Shown piece after piece: positions 29,961 through 39,238 of a stretch of 64,000 bases of DNA. A program made the position numbers and the translations under genes. Every line of letters starts with the position of its first letter. The stretch's first letter is position 1. The notes under the pieces are model-generated. The model did not search any database. It worked only from the letters and a program-made list of their open reading frames with translations, and was not told the origin of the DNA. The DNA is from a virus: positions 42,538-106,537 of IMG/VR virus record IMGVR_UViG_3300030102_006951. One strand, written 5' to 3'.

Positions 29961-30382
29961 TGGAAGAATTATATTTAATATACGTTAATAGAATAGGTGA
30001 GGATTGGACAGGCAAACATCTTTATGAGTTTTTATTTTCAGAAACTACTGAGAATGTAGATGGTGATGATTGGGATGCTTATCCAGCTTCTGGTAGACCG
30101 TCACCACCTAATGGTGGGTTTGTTAAGAAGGTCGGTAAATTAGTGTCTGACGAATTAAAATTTAAACTAATTCAAAATAGTTCTGAGTTTGCAGTTTGGG
30201 ATGCCGTTGATGGTGTTATTGCATTGGCTTGGGAAGATATGGAGGATTATGATGATTATCCAGAAAATAGAGTTGCATTTCATTTTGGTGATTCTATTAA
30301 GGATGTAGAGGATAAATTATATGAACATGATTTAGTTCTAGAATATAACATTGCAACAAAAGAAGTAAGTAATGAGGATTAA
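29960..30382 (+). CDS. Hypothetical protein, 140 aa
   Basis: Start overlaps the previous stop by one base (TAATG). Acidic, with IYVNRIGEDWTGKHLYEFLF and a Pro/Gly-rich segment (YPASGRPSPPNGGFVKKVGK). Similar layout to the C-terminal domain of the previous protein (shape of a small beta domain). Probably part of the virion assembly set. Confidence 0.5.
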   Translation: MEELYLIYVNRIGEDWTGKHLYEFLFSETTENVDGDDWDAYPASGRPSPPNGGFVKKVGKLVSDELKFKLIQNSSEFAVWDAVDGVIALAWEDMEDYDDYPENRVAFHFGDSIKDVEDKLYEHDLVLEYNIATKEVSNED

Positions 30383-31304
30383 GAAAAAAAATGTTGGTGA
30401 AAACATAGATAAAGCTAAAGAATACGCTAAAGATAGTGTTGATAGACTTAAAACAGATTTAGAACCAGTTTCAAAGGAAATTGAACAAGGTATTAAAGAT
30501 ATAACTGATAACCCAAAAACTGCAAGCACTATAGCTAAAAAAATGGCTGCTTCAGCAATAGATAAGGCTTATAGTGATGTTAATGAAGCTGTCAATGGTA
30601 AACATACTGTTGAGTATCACAGTGACAGGACAGATGAAACACCTTTTATTATTAATGGTATTAAGTGGCAATATGTTAATGCTATTTATCCAGATGGTAA
30701 AAGAGATATAGGTGTTTACAGATTTGACCATGATTTGACTTATGATTTTAAATGGTTCATGGATGAGGTTGTACCTAAACCAGCTAATTATGTCGTTATG
30801 GATGAATCTGTAGTGTCTGAGGCCATGTCAGACATTTCAGATACTAGAGAGAGTGTTAGTATGTTTGATTACGCTTGGCACTCTAATTTGAGTAGTATGA
30901 TATCCGATAAGCTTGATGAGTTTGGTGTTCCGCATGAATTAAATGAACTTATCATTAGTAATTTGTCTAGTGCAATTTGGGATTCTTATCATGAGTATAG
31001 AAGAGACAATGGCGGTGATATAGATGAAAATGAGGATAGAATAGCTTCAGACGCAATAAAACAAGGTATTAAACAAGGTGAGGTTGGTGATTCTGAATAC
31101 GATGAATATCAGACACTACTTAGGAGTCTTGCGGCAGATAGTAAAGAGATAGAAAATGACAACAAAGAAACAAATGATTTACCATTTGAATCTATTAAGC
31201 CAAAAATGACTAAGAGTGAGTTGGTTGAGAGTATTTTGAAAAATTCAATTAAGAAAAGAAAAGTTATAAAAACAATTAGTGTTAAAAATTTAAGAAATGA
31301 GTAG
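30372..31304 (+). CDS. Putative structural protein, 310 aa
   Basis: N-terminal basic helix rich in Lys (IKKKNVGENIDKAKEYAKDS), a central domain (INGIKWQYVNAIYPDGKRDI, FKWFMDEVVPKPANYVVMDE) and a helical C-terminus. Overlaps both neighbours by 8-11 bases, so translation is coupled. No family I can name. Confidence 0.55.
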   Translation: MRIKKKNVGENIDKAKEYAKDSVDRLKTDLEPVSKEIEQGIKDITDNPKTASTIAKKMAASAIDKAYSDVNEAVNGKHTVEYHSDRTDETPFIINGIKWQYVNAIYPDGKRDIGVYRFDHDLTYDFKWFMDEVVPKPANYVVMDESVVSEAMSDISDTRESVSMFDYAWHSNLSSMISDKLDEFGVPHELNELIISNLSSAIWDSYHEYRRDNGGDIDENEDRIASDAIKQGIKQGEVGDSEYDEYQTLLRSLAADSKEIENDNKETNDLPFESIKPKMTKSELVESILKNSIKKRKVIKTISVKNLRNE

Positions 31305-32484
31305 ATATAAAGACTTAGCCAAAAAAGCATTAGAAGAAAATAGAAAAGAAGGTAAAAACATTATTAACGAAAACTTACTCTATGAAGATGGTATTACAGA
31401 AAGAATACACCCTAAAATAGAGCAGAGAATTAGGGATGGTAAGCATTCTTTATCTGGTTGTGGGGTTTTCCCAGAAGGAGATATTATATCTAGTGAAATG
31501 AAATTGATTCGTGAACGATTCAAAGAGGTTGTAGTTAGGTGTAGAGAGGCTTTTGATGTAGATGAGGTTGAAAATTCAATGATTATTAGTCAACAAATGC
31601 CTTTAGTTATGGAAGCTATGGCTATGGAAGAAAAACACAAAGAAGAACTTGAGAAGTTGGCTGTTGAAATGATTATGGAAGAATTTGATATTCCAGAGGG
31701 TTCTGTTGAATTTGATGCTAAATTAAGGCCAAAGATAACTAGGGCGGGTACTATTAACGAACCAAAAGAGTCTTTAGATGAAGATTTTAATGATAATGAT
31801 GAAAAGGTTATGGCTAATGAACACGTTCATAAAAGAAGAGCCCTAAATGCAATGACACAGGGGGCCGCTAAAAGTGTTAATCATATGTTTCATATGGTTC
31901 ATGAACAACTAACGGATATGAACCCTAGGTTACCAGGTAATTATAAGAAAATGATGTCGGCTGCTGATTATATGTACTTTATAATTCCAGATATGGACTC
32001 ACAAATTAATGGTGGTAGATGTGATTGCGATTATCAAGAAACTGAAGATGGGGTGTCAAAACCAGTTATAAAAGCTGAGGCTATGGTTTTCCCAGTTTTA
32101 ATTCATGAGTTATATAAAGGCGTTATGGAGGTTTTATCTGCACATGGCCTACCTACACAAGAGAATATAGCTGAATATGTGATTGGTAAAGCTGATTTTA
32201 TTAAAGCTGAGCCAGACGATATGCGATTGGGAACGCCTATGTGGAGAAGATTTTGTGATGCTGTACCAGCTGAAGATTTTAATTTAAAACACCACGTTTA
32301 TGCTGATTTAGCCTCTTTAGAACCTAAAGAGTTTAATGTAGTTATGAAAGAAGTGTTGGGTAAGACTAAGAGGGGTAAGAGTTTAATTACTGAAATGGTC
32401 TCTAACATAAAAAAGGAAATGCAAGAGGATGATTATAACGAAGCGATGGGTGACGACCTTTTTGAAATAGGAGACATTTTATAA
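31297..32484 (+). CDS. Putative structural protein upstream of terminase, 395 aa
   Basis: N-terminal helix MSRYKDLAKKALEENRKEGK, then a compact helical domain with PEGDIISSEMKLIRERFKEV and MSAADYMYFIIPDMDSQING. Large acidic helical C-terminus. Position just before the terminase gene suggests a neck, head-completion or packaging-related protein. Not recognised. Confidence 0.55.
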   Translation: MSRYKDLAKKALEENRKEGKNIINENLLYEDGITERIHPKIEQRIRDGKHSLSGCGVFPEGDIISSEMKLIRERFKEVVVRCREAFDVDEVENSMIISQQMPLVMEAMAMEEKHKEELEKLAVEMIMEEFDIPEGSVEFDAKLRPKITRAGTINEPKESLDEDFNDNDEKVMANEHVHKRRALNAMTQGAAKSVNHMFHMVHEQLTDMNPRLPGNYKKMMSAADYMYFIIPDMDSQINGGRCDCDYQETEDGVSKPVIKAEAMVFPVLIHELYKGVMEVLSAHGLPTQENIAEYVIGKADFIKAEPDDMRLGTPMWRRFCDAVPAEDFNLKHHVYADLASLEPKEFNVVMKEVLGKTKRGKSLITEMVSNIKKEMQEDDYNEAMGDDLFEIGDIL

Positions 32485-32506
32485 TAAATTATTAATACGA
32501 AATAAA

Positions 32507-32863
32507 ATGAGCAAAAAATCACTAGAAGAAAAATTATTAAAACCTTATTCAGATGGTGCGATTAAGATTAGGAGAATCCTTTTTAATTTATATAGACCCA
32601 TAATGCACGACAAGTCTGAATCTATTTGGAATCAACATGCGTTATCATATCTTATGTTGGTTTTATTTATTTGGACTTCAATTCTTGTTGGAATGGATAG
32701 TGCAAATTATTACATACCATTTCTTTCTGGTTGGATTTTAATACCTATCACTTGGGTATACTTTAAGTTTTGCCCACAAACCTGGGTTGAGATGTATGAT
32801 TATGAGAAAGAAGCTTTTAGAGCTATATGGAAATTACCAGCTGACTGGACGCCCATTAAATAG
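32507..32863 (+). CDS. Two-span membrane protein, 118 aa
   Basis: Two hydrophobic segments (SYLMLVLFIWTSILVGMDSA and YYIPFLSGWILIPITWVYFK) separated by a short loop, with a Trp-rich C-terminal tail (TWVEMYDYEK, AIWKLPADWTPIK). A holin is possible because the gene lies in the late block, but there is no proof. Confidence 0.55.
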   Translation: MSKKSLEEKLLKPYSDGAIKIRRILFNLYRPIMHDKSESIWNQHALSYLMLVLFIWTSILVGMDSANYYIPFLSGWILIPITWVYFKFCPQTWVEMYDYEKEAFRAIWKLPADWTPIK

Positions 32864-32883
32864 TTTTTTTTAGTTTAAATACT

Positions 32884-32916
32884 CCAACACCTTTTCTTTT
32901 TTTTTAGGTGTGTTGG
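32884..32916 (+). other. Hairpin before terminase gene
   Basis: CCAACACC (32884-32891) can pair with most of GGTGTGTTGG (32907-32916) around a pyrimidine loop. There is no T run after it, so it may be an RNA processing or protective stem rather than a terminator. Confidence 0.35.
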
Positions 32917-32917
32917 C

Positions 32918-32925
32918 ATATTTAT
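32918..32925 (+). promoter_or_regulatory. Late-type promoter element, terminase
   Basis: ATATTTAT followed by ATAATATATATAAAA, 17 bp before ATG 32943. Confidence 0.55.
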
Positions 32926-32942
32926 ATAATATATATAAAAAT

Positions 32943-34739
32943 ATGCTTACCAATAAAGAAATACTTACTGAGTACTTTAAGTGCGTTAAAAATCCAATAC
33001 ATGCTATAGAGACCTATCTTGAAACTAAAGATTTGACTCAGGGTGGTTTTGTACCTTTTAGACTATTTCCTAGACAAAAAGAAATTATATCTGCATATGA
33101 AAATCATAGGTTTAACTTAGTTACAAAGCCTAGACAGGCTGGTATTTCAACTACAACACAAGCTTACATGGCTATTAAGGCAGCTTTTTGTGACCCAGAT
33201 AATCCAGAAACTATATTGGTGATAGCAAATAAATTGAAGTTGGCCCAAAAATTTGTTAGAGGTATAAAAGATTACTTAAGTCAAGTCCCTAGATGGGCTT
33301 GGGGTCCAGAATATTATGGCTCAGATGAGAATAATAAGAAGTCGATATTTGTTACCGATTCAAAAATAGAGTTAGAATTACCAAATGGGACTCAAATCAT
33401 TGCAGTCGCTACATCTGAAGATGCACTTAGGGGTTATACACCAACTTTTTTGGTTTTTGATGAGGCTGCGTTTATTGACAATGGTGATGCTGTTTATGCA
33501 GCGGCTATGTCTTCTTGTGCTACTGGTGGTAAGGTTATGTTAATATCTACCCCAAATGGTATGGACCCACTATACTACAAAACTTACGAACAATCTAAGG
33601 TTGGTAAAAACACGTATAATGTGATTGAGATGAGGTGGTATGAAGACCCAAGATATAATAAAGATTTAAGGTGGATTAAAAAGAATGAACAAGGTGATGT
33701 TGTTGAAGAAATTGAGGAGTTTGAATTTATTGTTGAAGGGTATGAGACAAAATTTAAAGATGGTTATAAGCCCACATCTAGTTGGTATGAAAATATGTGT
33801 ATGACTTTAAATAATAATACCAGAAAAATAGCTCAGGAGTTGGATGTTTCATTTCTTGGTTCTGGTGGTAACGTAATAAATGATGAAGACATAACATTTC
33901 ACGAAGAAAATAATGTTAAAGACCCAGTTTGGGTTGATGGTAAAGAAAGGGAATTTTGGATTTGGGAGAAACCCACAGAGGGGCATAAATATATTTTGGG
34001 TGTTGACGTTGCAAGAGGTGATGGTGAAGATTCATCAACAATGGTGATAATTGATTTTACAACTATGACTCAAGTGATGGAGTATCAAGGTAAAATTAAA
34101 CCAGATAAATTGGCCGAAATAGTTTATGAGTATGGAAACTTATATAAAGCATATACTGTAGTTGATATAACTGGTGGTATGGGAGTATCAACAGTTCTTA
34201 AATTACTAGAATTAAAATATAAACATTTACATTATGATGAACCAAGAGGCAAAATACTTAATAGTAAAAAGGCTCAATTGGATTTATACACTAAAGATAA
34301 TCAGACACCTGGTTTTAATATTAATGGTGTTAGGACACCAATGATTGACCATTTGGAGTTTATGATTAGGAGTAATGGGATTAAGATTAGGTCTAGAAGA
34401 ACCACATCTGAAATGAAGACCTTTGTTTATAAAAATGGTAAACCAGACCACATGGAAGGTTACCACGATGATTTATTAATGGCTTTTGCAATGCCTTTAT
34501 GGGTGTTGGAACATTCATTTAAAAAATTAGAAAAAATGGAAAAGCAGTCTAGAGCTATGTTGAGTAGTTGGATGATTGGTGATTCAACAAAAAATAACGA
34601 TAATTATAACACTGGGTTTGTACCAGCAAATCAAAGAAATAAAAAAGCGCTAAATAAACCTAAATTTAGTCCAGATGTGTCTAAAAACATGCAAGACCCA
34701 AATGGTGATTATTTATGGTTATTTAGCGGTAGTAAGTAA
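32943..34739 (+). CDS. terL: Terminase large subunit (gp17-like)
   Basis: 598 aa. The packaging ATPase has a Walker A variant KPRQAGIST (about residues 62-70) and a Walker B FLVFDEAAF. The C-terminal RNase H-like nuclease shows its acids in LGVDVARGDGEDSS, VVDITGG and HDDLLMAFA. It pumps DNA into the prohead through the portal and cuts headful lengths. I rejected the upstream GTG 32910 because it lies inside the promoter element. Placed just upstream of the portal, as in T4. Confidence 0.95.
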   Translation: MLTNKEILTEYFKCVKNPIHAIETYLETKDLTQGGFVPFRLFPRQKEIISAYENHRFNLVTKPRQAGISTTTQAYMAIKAAFCDPDNPETILVIANKLKLAQKFVRGIKDYLSQVPRWAWGPEYYGSDENNKKSIFVTDSKIELELPNGTQIIAVATSEDALRGYTPTFLVFDEAAFIDNGDAVYAAAMSSCATGGKVMLISTPNGMDPLYYKTYEQSKVGKNTYNVIEMRWYEDPRYNKDLRWIKKNEQGDVVEEIEEFEFIVEGYETKFKDGYKPTSSWYENMCMTLNNNTRKIAQELDVSFLGSGGNVINDEDITFHEENNVKDPVWVDGKEREFWIWEKPTEGHKYILGVDVARGDGEDSSTMVIIDFTTMTQVMEYQGKIKPDKLAEIVYEYGNLYKAYTVVDITGGMGVSTVLKLLELKYKHLHYDEPRGKILNSKKAQLDLYTKDNQTPGFNINGVRTPMIDHLEFMIRSNGIKIRSRRTTSEMKTFVYKNGKPDHMEGYHDDLLMAFAMPLWVLEHSFKKLEKMEKQSRAMLSSWMIGDSTKNNDNYNTGFVPANQRNKKALNKPKFSPDVSKNMQDPNGDYLWLFSGSK

Positions 34740-34750
34740 AATTAAAAATT

Positions 34751-34996
34751 ATGGGATTAGGTCCAAAAGTATTTATTAGAAATAATCAGGGTAAAAACCC
34801 TGTGTCATTGTATAAATGGTCACCAGGCAATCAAGATGCTAAAATTAAGAAGGGTAAAGGCTCGGCTAAATATTTTTGTGTCTCACCAAGTGGTTCGCAA
34901 GGTAATGATTTTATATCAACATATAGTTATGTTCTTGTCATTTTAGATGGTGTTGCTGAAAGACACCCTTATGTTCAATGTGATTATGTGAAATAA
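34751..34996 (+). CDS. Small hypothetical protein, 81 aa
   Basis: Basic, beta-rich (GPKVFIRNNQGKNPVSLYKW; FISTYSYVLVILDGVAERHP). Between terminase and portal, where T4 has the tail sheath and tube genes. It is far too short to be either. A decoration or neck protein is possible. Confidence 0.5.
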   Translation: MGLGPKVFIRNNQGKNPVSLYKWSPGNQDAKIKKGKGSAKYFCVSPSGSQGNDFISTYSYVLVILDGVAERHPYVQCDYVK

Positions 34997-35044
34997 GTAT
35001 TTAATTTTTTAAAAAATTAAGTATAATTAAACAAAATAAGAGTT

Positions 35045-37063
35045 ATGGCTAAACAGAAACTGACTGTATTTCAAAGACTAAATAATATTTTTAGTCCAGA
35101 TGGTATAAATGTACCAAAAGATAAAACTAATAGATATTCTATTGGTAATGATGTTTTATTAAAAACTCAAGATAAAAGCGAGTATGAATATGCTAAATTA
35201 CAAGCTCAGCAAAACAAATACCTTGGTGGTATGTGGAGAAAAACTGAAGCTGAGTTATTTAGACAGTCTATACACTATGAAACAACTCGTATAGGTTCTT
35301 ATAGTGATTTTGAATCAATGGAGTTCTATCCAGAAATATCAGCAACTTTAGATATTATGATGGAGGAGTCTAGTACCGTAAATGAAAAGGGTAGGGTTTT
35401 AAATATTTACTCAGATTCTGATAGAGTAAAGACTATTTTAGAAGACTTATTTTTTAATAGGTTAGACATTCACACATCACTACCTATGTGGACTAGAAAC
35501 ACATGTAAGTATGGTGATAACTTTGTATTTTTAAATATTGATGATAGGGCTGGAGTTATTGGGGCTAGACAAATGCCCAACTTTGAAATGGAAAGAAGAG
35601 AGGGTGATATATTTAATGGTTTAGCAACAAATAATCATAGTGGTAGTGATGTTGATGAAGATGGTGAGTCTAAAGTTAAATTCTTTTGGAGGGGTAGAGA
35701 CATGGAATTCAATTCATGGCAAATGGCTCATTTTAGATTGTTAGGTGATGATAGAAGATTACCATATGGGACATCCGTATTAGAAAAGGCTAGAAGAATT
35801 TGGAAACAATTAATATTATCTGAAGACGCTATGTTGATTTATAGAATAACTAGGGCCCCAGAAAGAAGAGTTTATAAAATATTTGTTGGTAACATAGATG
35901 ATGAGGATGTAACGGCTTACGTAGATGACATAGCAAATAGGTTTAAACGTACACCTATTGTAGACCCACAAACAGGTCAAGTTGATTTAAAATATAATCA
36001 AATGGCGAATGACCAAGATTTCTTTATACCAGTTAGAAGTGAAGACGCTCCAACGCCAATAGATACGCTACCTGGTGCAACTAATCTTGACCAAATAGCA
36101 GATATAGAATATTTACAAAGAAAACTATTTACGGCTCTTAGGGTTCCTAAATCATTTTTAGGGTTTGAAGAACCAACTGGTGAGGGTAAAAATCTAGCAT
36201 TACAGGATATCAGATTTAGTAGAACAATAAATAGGATTCAGCAAGCTATGATTATGGAATTAAATAAAATAGCTATACTACATTTATTCTTGTTGGGATT
36301 AGAAGATGAATTAGATAACTTTACTCTAACGTTAAATAATCCTTCAACTCAAGCAGAAATGCTTAAGATTGAACAATTGCAGTCTAAGGTTACATTATTC
36401 AAGGACGCTGTATCTGATGCTGGGAATGGATTTTCACCTATGAGTTTAACAAGGGCTCACAGAGAAATTCTTGGCTGGTCGGATGATGAAATTAAAAACG
36501 ACTTACTATTACAAAGAATGGAAAAAGCGGCTTCGGCTGAACTTGAGAATACTGCCAACGTTATTAAACATACTGGTACATTTGATGAAGTTGATAAAAT
36601 ATACGGAGATATGGAAGCTGCACTAAGTGGTGGTGGAGATTCCGCTAGTGGTGGAGATTCTGGAGACGGAGATTCTTCTGGAGGTGGTTTCGGAGGAGGC
36701 GGTGGCTTCGGAGGGGGTGGAGGCCTTGACTTTGGTGAAGGTGGTGATGAAGATGTTCCAGCTGATGAAGATGTTCCAGCTGATGAAGGTGGTGCTGATG
36801 AAGGTGGTGCTGATGAAGGTGGCGCTGATGAAGGTGGATTTGGTGAGTCAATTAGGTCTGAAAGGGATAATTTATTAGTTGAAAATAATATGCGTAAAAG
36901 TGGTGTGGTTAGTAAAAATAAATTTAATGATTTATTAAAATCTATAAAGCCAGAAGAAAAAACTATTTTAAATGAAAGAGTTAAAATCACCGATAAAAAC
37001 ATTAAAATTAACGAAAGTGTTAATGATATGATTAGTGATATTGACAAAATGTTAGATGAATAA
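35045..37063 (+). CDS. Portal protein (gp20-like)
   Basis: 672 aa. The body (IHYETTRIGSYSDFESMEFY, PEISATLDIMMEESS, MWTRNTCKYGDNFVFLNID, LPYGTSVLEKARRIWKQL, PKSFLGFEEPTGEGKNLA) follows the T4-like portal family. It forms the dodecameric ring at the head vertex through which DNA passes. Its C-terminal 150 residues are unusual: a Gly-rich stretch followed by tandem VPADED and EGGADEGG repeats, then helices with INE and LDE ends. Confidence 0.9.
   Translation: MAKQKLTVFQRLNNIFSPDGINVPKDKTNRYSIGNDVLLKTQDKSEYEYAKLQAQQNKYLGGMWRKTEAELFRQSIHYETTRIGSYSDFESMEFYPEISATLDIMMEESSTVNEKGRVLNIYSDSDRVKTILEDLFFNRLDIHTSLPMWTRNTCKYGDNFVFLNIDDRAGVIGARQMPNFEMERREGDIFNGLATNNHSGSDVDEDGESKVKFFWRGRDMEFNSWQMAHFRLLGDDRRLPYGTSVLEKARRIWKQLILSEDAMLIYRITRAPERRVYKIFVGNIDDEDVTAYVDDIANRFKRTPIVDPQTGQVDLKYNQMANDQDFFIPVRSEDAPTPIDTLPGATNLDQIADIEYLQRKLFTALRVPKSFLGFEEPTGEGKNLALQDIRFSRTINRIQQAMIMELNKIAILHLFLLGLEDELDNFTLTLNNPSTQAEMLKIEQLQSKVTLFKDAVSDAGNGFSPMSLTRAHREILGWSDDEIKNDLLLQRMEKAASAELENTANVIKHTGTFDEVDKIYGDMEAALSGGGDSASGGDSGDGDSSGGGFGGGGGFGGGGGLDFGEGGDEDVPADEDVPADEGGADEGGADEGGADEGGFGESIRSERDNLLVENNMRKSGVVSKNKFNDLLKSIKPEEKTILNERVKITDKNIKINESVNDMISDIDKMLDE
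36746..36840 (+). repeat. In-gene tandem repeat of portal tail
   Basis: Two copies of GATGAAGATGTTCCAGCT followed by three to four copies of a 15-base unit GGTGGTGCTGATGAA-type. Encodes ADEDVP and ADEGG repeats. Likely variable in copy number between relatives. Confidence 0.8.
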
Positions 37064-37083
37064 CATTTTTCTTTTAAAAATAC

Positions 37084-37091
37084 ATATTTAT
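37084..37091 (+). promoter_or_regulatory. Late-type promoter element, gene 37107
   Basis: ATATTTAT followed by ATTTAAAGG, 15 bp before the ATG. Confidence 0.5.
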
Positions 37092-37106
37092 ATTTAAAGG
37101 TTAATT

Positions 37107-37874
37107 ATGAAAAATTTTGGTAAGATTAAAAATGTATTTAATAATATATTAGGTGAAGCAATTGCCAACAAGGACGTTTCTAAAAAAAAATTATTTAACA
37201 AGTATGTTAATAATTTAAAAGAAGACGAAATACTTAAAAAGCAATTTGACGTATACACCTATGTTGAGACATTAATAGAGGAAAATCAATTTAAAGCTTC
37301 AGAAAAAATAAAATTAAATCTAGATACCCTAAGTGAAATAAAAAGAGATGATATTATAGAATCTAACAATAGATTATTGTCTTTGCTTGGTGATGTTAAG
37401 TTAGATAGTAAATACGATAATGAAGAAATTCATGAATCAATTTCTAATTTAATATTTTCTAAGGATATTAACGACTATGTTGATTACCTAAATGAAGTTA
37501 TTGATTATGTTAAATCTAATAAACCTAAAAAGATTTTTGAATCTACTGAAATACCTAACAGCATTTTAACTTCAATAGTTGTTGATAAGTTTAATGGAAA
37601 ATATGGTTCATTGGATGAGTCTAGTAAAGAACTAATAAAGTTAATGTTCAATGGTTCTGAAAAAGAAAAAATTAATCTTTTCGAGACTTCTGTTAAAGAT
37701 TGCTTAAATTTAATAAACGCAAAGCTAAGTGATGATGGGGGTGATATAGAAGATTTAGAAGTTAAAGAGGGTCTAATGTCGGCTAAAGAAAATCTTTTAC
37801 TAAGAGAATACAAAAAAGATACATTCGAAAAAGACATGGTAAAAATTATTAATCTTAAGAACGATTTAAATTAA
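37107..37874 (+). CDS. Putative head-assembly protein, 255 aa
   Basis: All-helical and charged, with FNNILGEA near the N-terminus, which could be a processing site (I-L-G-E or L-G-E). Position between portal and protease is where T4 has the small prohead core genes 67 and 68, but there is no clear sequence link. Cotranscribed with the PAS protein 5 bp downstream. Confidence 0.5.
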   Translation: MKNFGKIKNVFNNILGEAIANKDVSKKKLFNKYVNNLKEDEILKKQFDVYTYVETLIEENQFKASEKIKLNLDTLSEIKRDDIIESNNRLLSLLGDVKLDSKYDNEEIHESISNLIFSKDINDYVDYLNEVIDYVKSNKPKKIFESTEIPNSILTSIVVDKFNGKYGSLDESSKELIKLMFNGSEKEKINLFETSVKDCLNLINAKLSDDGGDIEDLEVKEGLMSAKENLLLREYKKDTFEKDMVKIINLKNDLN

Positions 37875-37879
37875 TTGCC

Positions 37880-38332
37880 GTGAATAACTCAAAAGAAAAT
37901 ATCAATAAACTTAAGTTGTTGGTTGAAGAACTAACTATAAGAGATACTAAAGTTTTTAAAAGAAAAGAACTTTTAGAGTTGTTAATGACCATAACTTCTG
38001 ACGGGTTATGGGATTGGAATTTATCAACTAATGAAGTTTTTTTAAACCCTAACTATAAGATGCAGTTAGGTTATAAACCAGAAGAGTTAGAGGACTCACC
38101 TAAAACATGGGAAAAGCTTATGTTAGATGATGATTTAAAAGTCATGGAAGATAAACTAAATAAACATGTTGCTAGTAAGGGTAAAGAGCCTTTTAAAATG
38201 GTTGCTAGGTATACACACAAAAATGGTCATACAGTTAAAATATTGTGTAGGGGTATGGTTGTTGAGTGGGATGATAATAATAAACCTATAAGGATGGTTG
38301 GGACTCATGTTGACCTGACGGATATTTGTTAA
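37880..38332 (+). CDS. Stand-alone PAS-domain protein, 150 aa
   Basis: GTG start. Residues about 35-150 form a canonical PAS fold of the PAS_3 type: SDGLWDWNLSTNEVFLNPNY, LGYKPEELEDSPKTWEKLM, then FKMVARYTHKNGHTVKILCR and MVGTHVDLTDIC. PAS domains bind small ligands or cofactors and mediate dimerisation in sensor proteins. Here it has no kinase, cyclase or DNA-binding partner domain, only a short N-terminal helix, and it sits inside the head-gene block. It may have been recruited from a host signalling protein as a structural or regulatory module. Confidence 0.8.
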   Translation: MNNSKENINKLKLLVEELTIRDTKVFKRKELLELLMTITSDGLWDWNLSTNEVFLNPNYKMQLGYKPEELEDSPKTWEKLMLDDDLKVMEDKLNKHVASKGKEPFKMVARYTHKNGHTVKILCRGMVVEWDDNNKPIRMVGTHVDLTDIC

Positions 38333-38341
38333 AATATTAAT

Positions 38342-38668
38342 ATGAAAAAGGATATAAATCAAAATGGCTGGAATGAGTATTCTAAATTAGTTTTAGCTGA
38401 ATTAGAAAGGCTTAATGAGAATGATGAAAGAATACAGGATACCCTGAATGAGATTAATCTTAAACTTGGTAAGATTGATGCAATGGAAAAGGATGTTCAA
38501 GATATAGAAAGATGGAAAAAATATATGGATGACGTTGCTAGCCCAAACACCTTAAAAGATATTAAAAAGGATGTTAAGTCTTTGATAACATTTAAGACTG
38601 TAGCTACAACAATCTGGGCCGTAGTTCAAATAGCTTTCGGTGTATTTATTGCTTTCTACAAAAAGTAA
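38342..38668 (+). CDS. Coiled-coil protein with C-terminal membrane anchor, 108 aa
   Basis: A long charged heptad region (residues about 15-80, LAELERLNENDERIQDTLNE onwards) followed by one C-terminal span (TIWAVVQIAFGVFIAFY) and KK. The layout is that of XhlA-type or other tail-anchored phage membrane proteins, so a lysis accessory role is possible. Confidence 0.55.
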   Translation: MKKDINQNGWNEYSKLVLAELERLNENDERIQDTLNEINLKLGKIDAMEKDVQDIERWKKYMDDVASPNTLKDIKKDVKSLITFKTVATTIWAVVQIAFGVFIAFYKK

Positions 38669-38722
38669 TTTACATTTGACTTTTAAAAAAAAAATCGGTA
38701 TTCTTAATGAAAATTAAGAGTT

Positions 38723-39166
38723 ATGATTAGTAAAACAGGTAAACAGTTAATGGTTAAAAACTATGAAAATTATAAAGTGCTTTCTGGCACTGTAGATAAT
38801 AGAAAACCTAAAACATTATATTTAAATATTTCAGCGTGGGGACTTCCGCTAATAGATGATGATGATATAAATTATAATGGGGTTATTAGATACTTAACAA
38901 AATCAATAAAAACAGAATTATTTAATACTTTGGATAGGTCATTATTTATGCCAAATAGAACAATTGTTGATTTTGACATGAGGACATCTGGTATACAGTA
39001 TGGTAAAAAAAGTTATATGAATTGTGAAATAACATTATTCCAAAAACATAGTTTTAAATTACAGGAAAAGATAATACAAAGTTCAATAAAAAGTATAAGT
39101 GAAAATATAACTGATACTGTTTTGGATAAAAATATTTATTTTTCTTTTCATAAAACTAAAAATTAA
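38723..39166 (+). CDS. Hypothetical protein of the head-gene block, 147 aa
   Basis: Beta-strand pattern with KTLYLNISAWGLPLIDDDDI and RTIVDFDMRTSGIQYGKKSY, MNCEITLFQKH. Well-ordered, soluble, no Cys cluster. It lies just before the prohead protease gene. Likely an assembly or virion protein; no named family. Confidence 0.5.
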   Translation: MISKTGKQLMVKNYENYKVLSGTVDNRKPKTLYLNISAWGLPLIDDDDINYNGVIRYLTKSIKTELFNTLDRSLFMPNRTIVDFDMRTSGIQYGKKSYMNCEITLFQKHSFKLQEKIIQSSIKSISENITDTVLDKNIYFSFHKTKN

Positions 39167-39216
39167 AAATTAACCATACTTTTATTAATAAAGCTGGGTT
39201 TTTATTTTTAATAGAC

Positions 39217-39224
39217 ATATTTAT
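39217..39224 (+). promoter_or_regulatory. Late-type promoter element, prohead protease
   Basis: ATATTTAT followed by AATAAAAGAAAAG, 14 bp before the ATG. Confidence 0.55.
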
Positions 39225-39238
39225 AATAAAAGAAAAGT

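Noticed and set aside
32910-32942. GTG start that would extend the terminase by 11 residues
   Set aside because: The extension lies inside the late-type promoter element and is made of low-complexity codons; ATG 32943 fits the family and the promoter spacing.
36457-37047. Long minus-strand ORF opposite the portal gene tail
   Set aside because: A Pro/Ser-rich antisense shadow of the Gly/Asp/Glu repeat region; no promoter or coding signal of its own.
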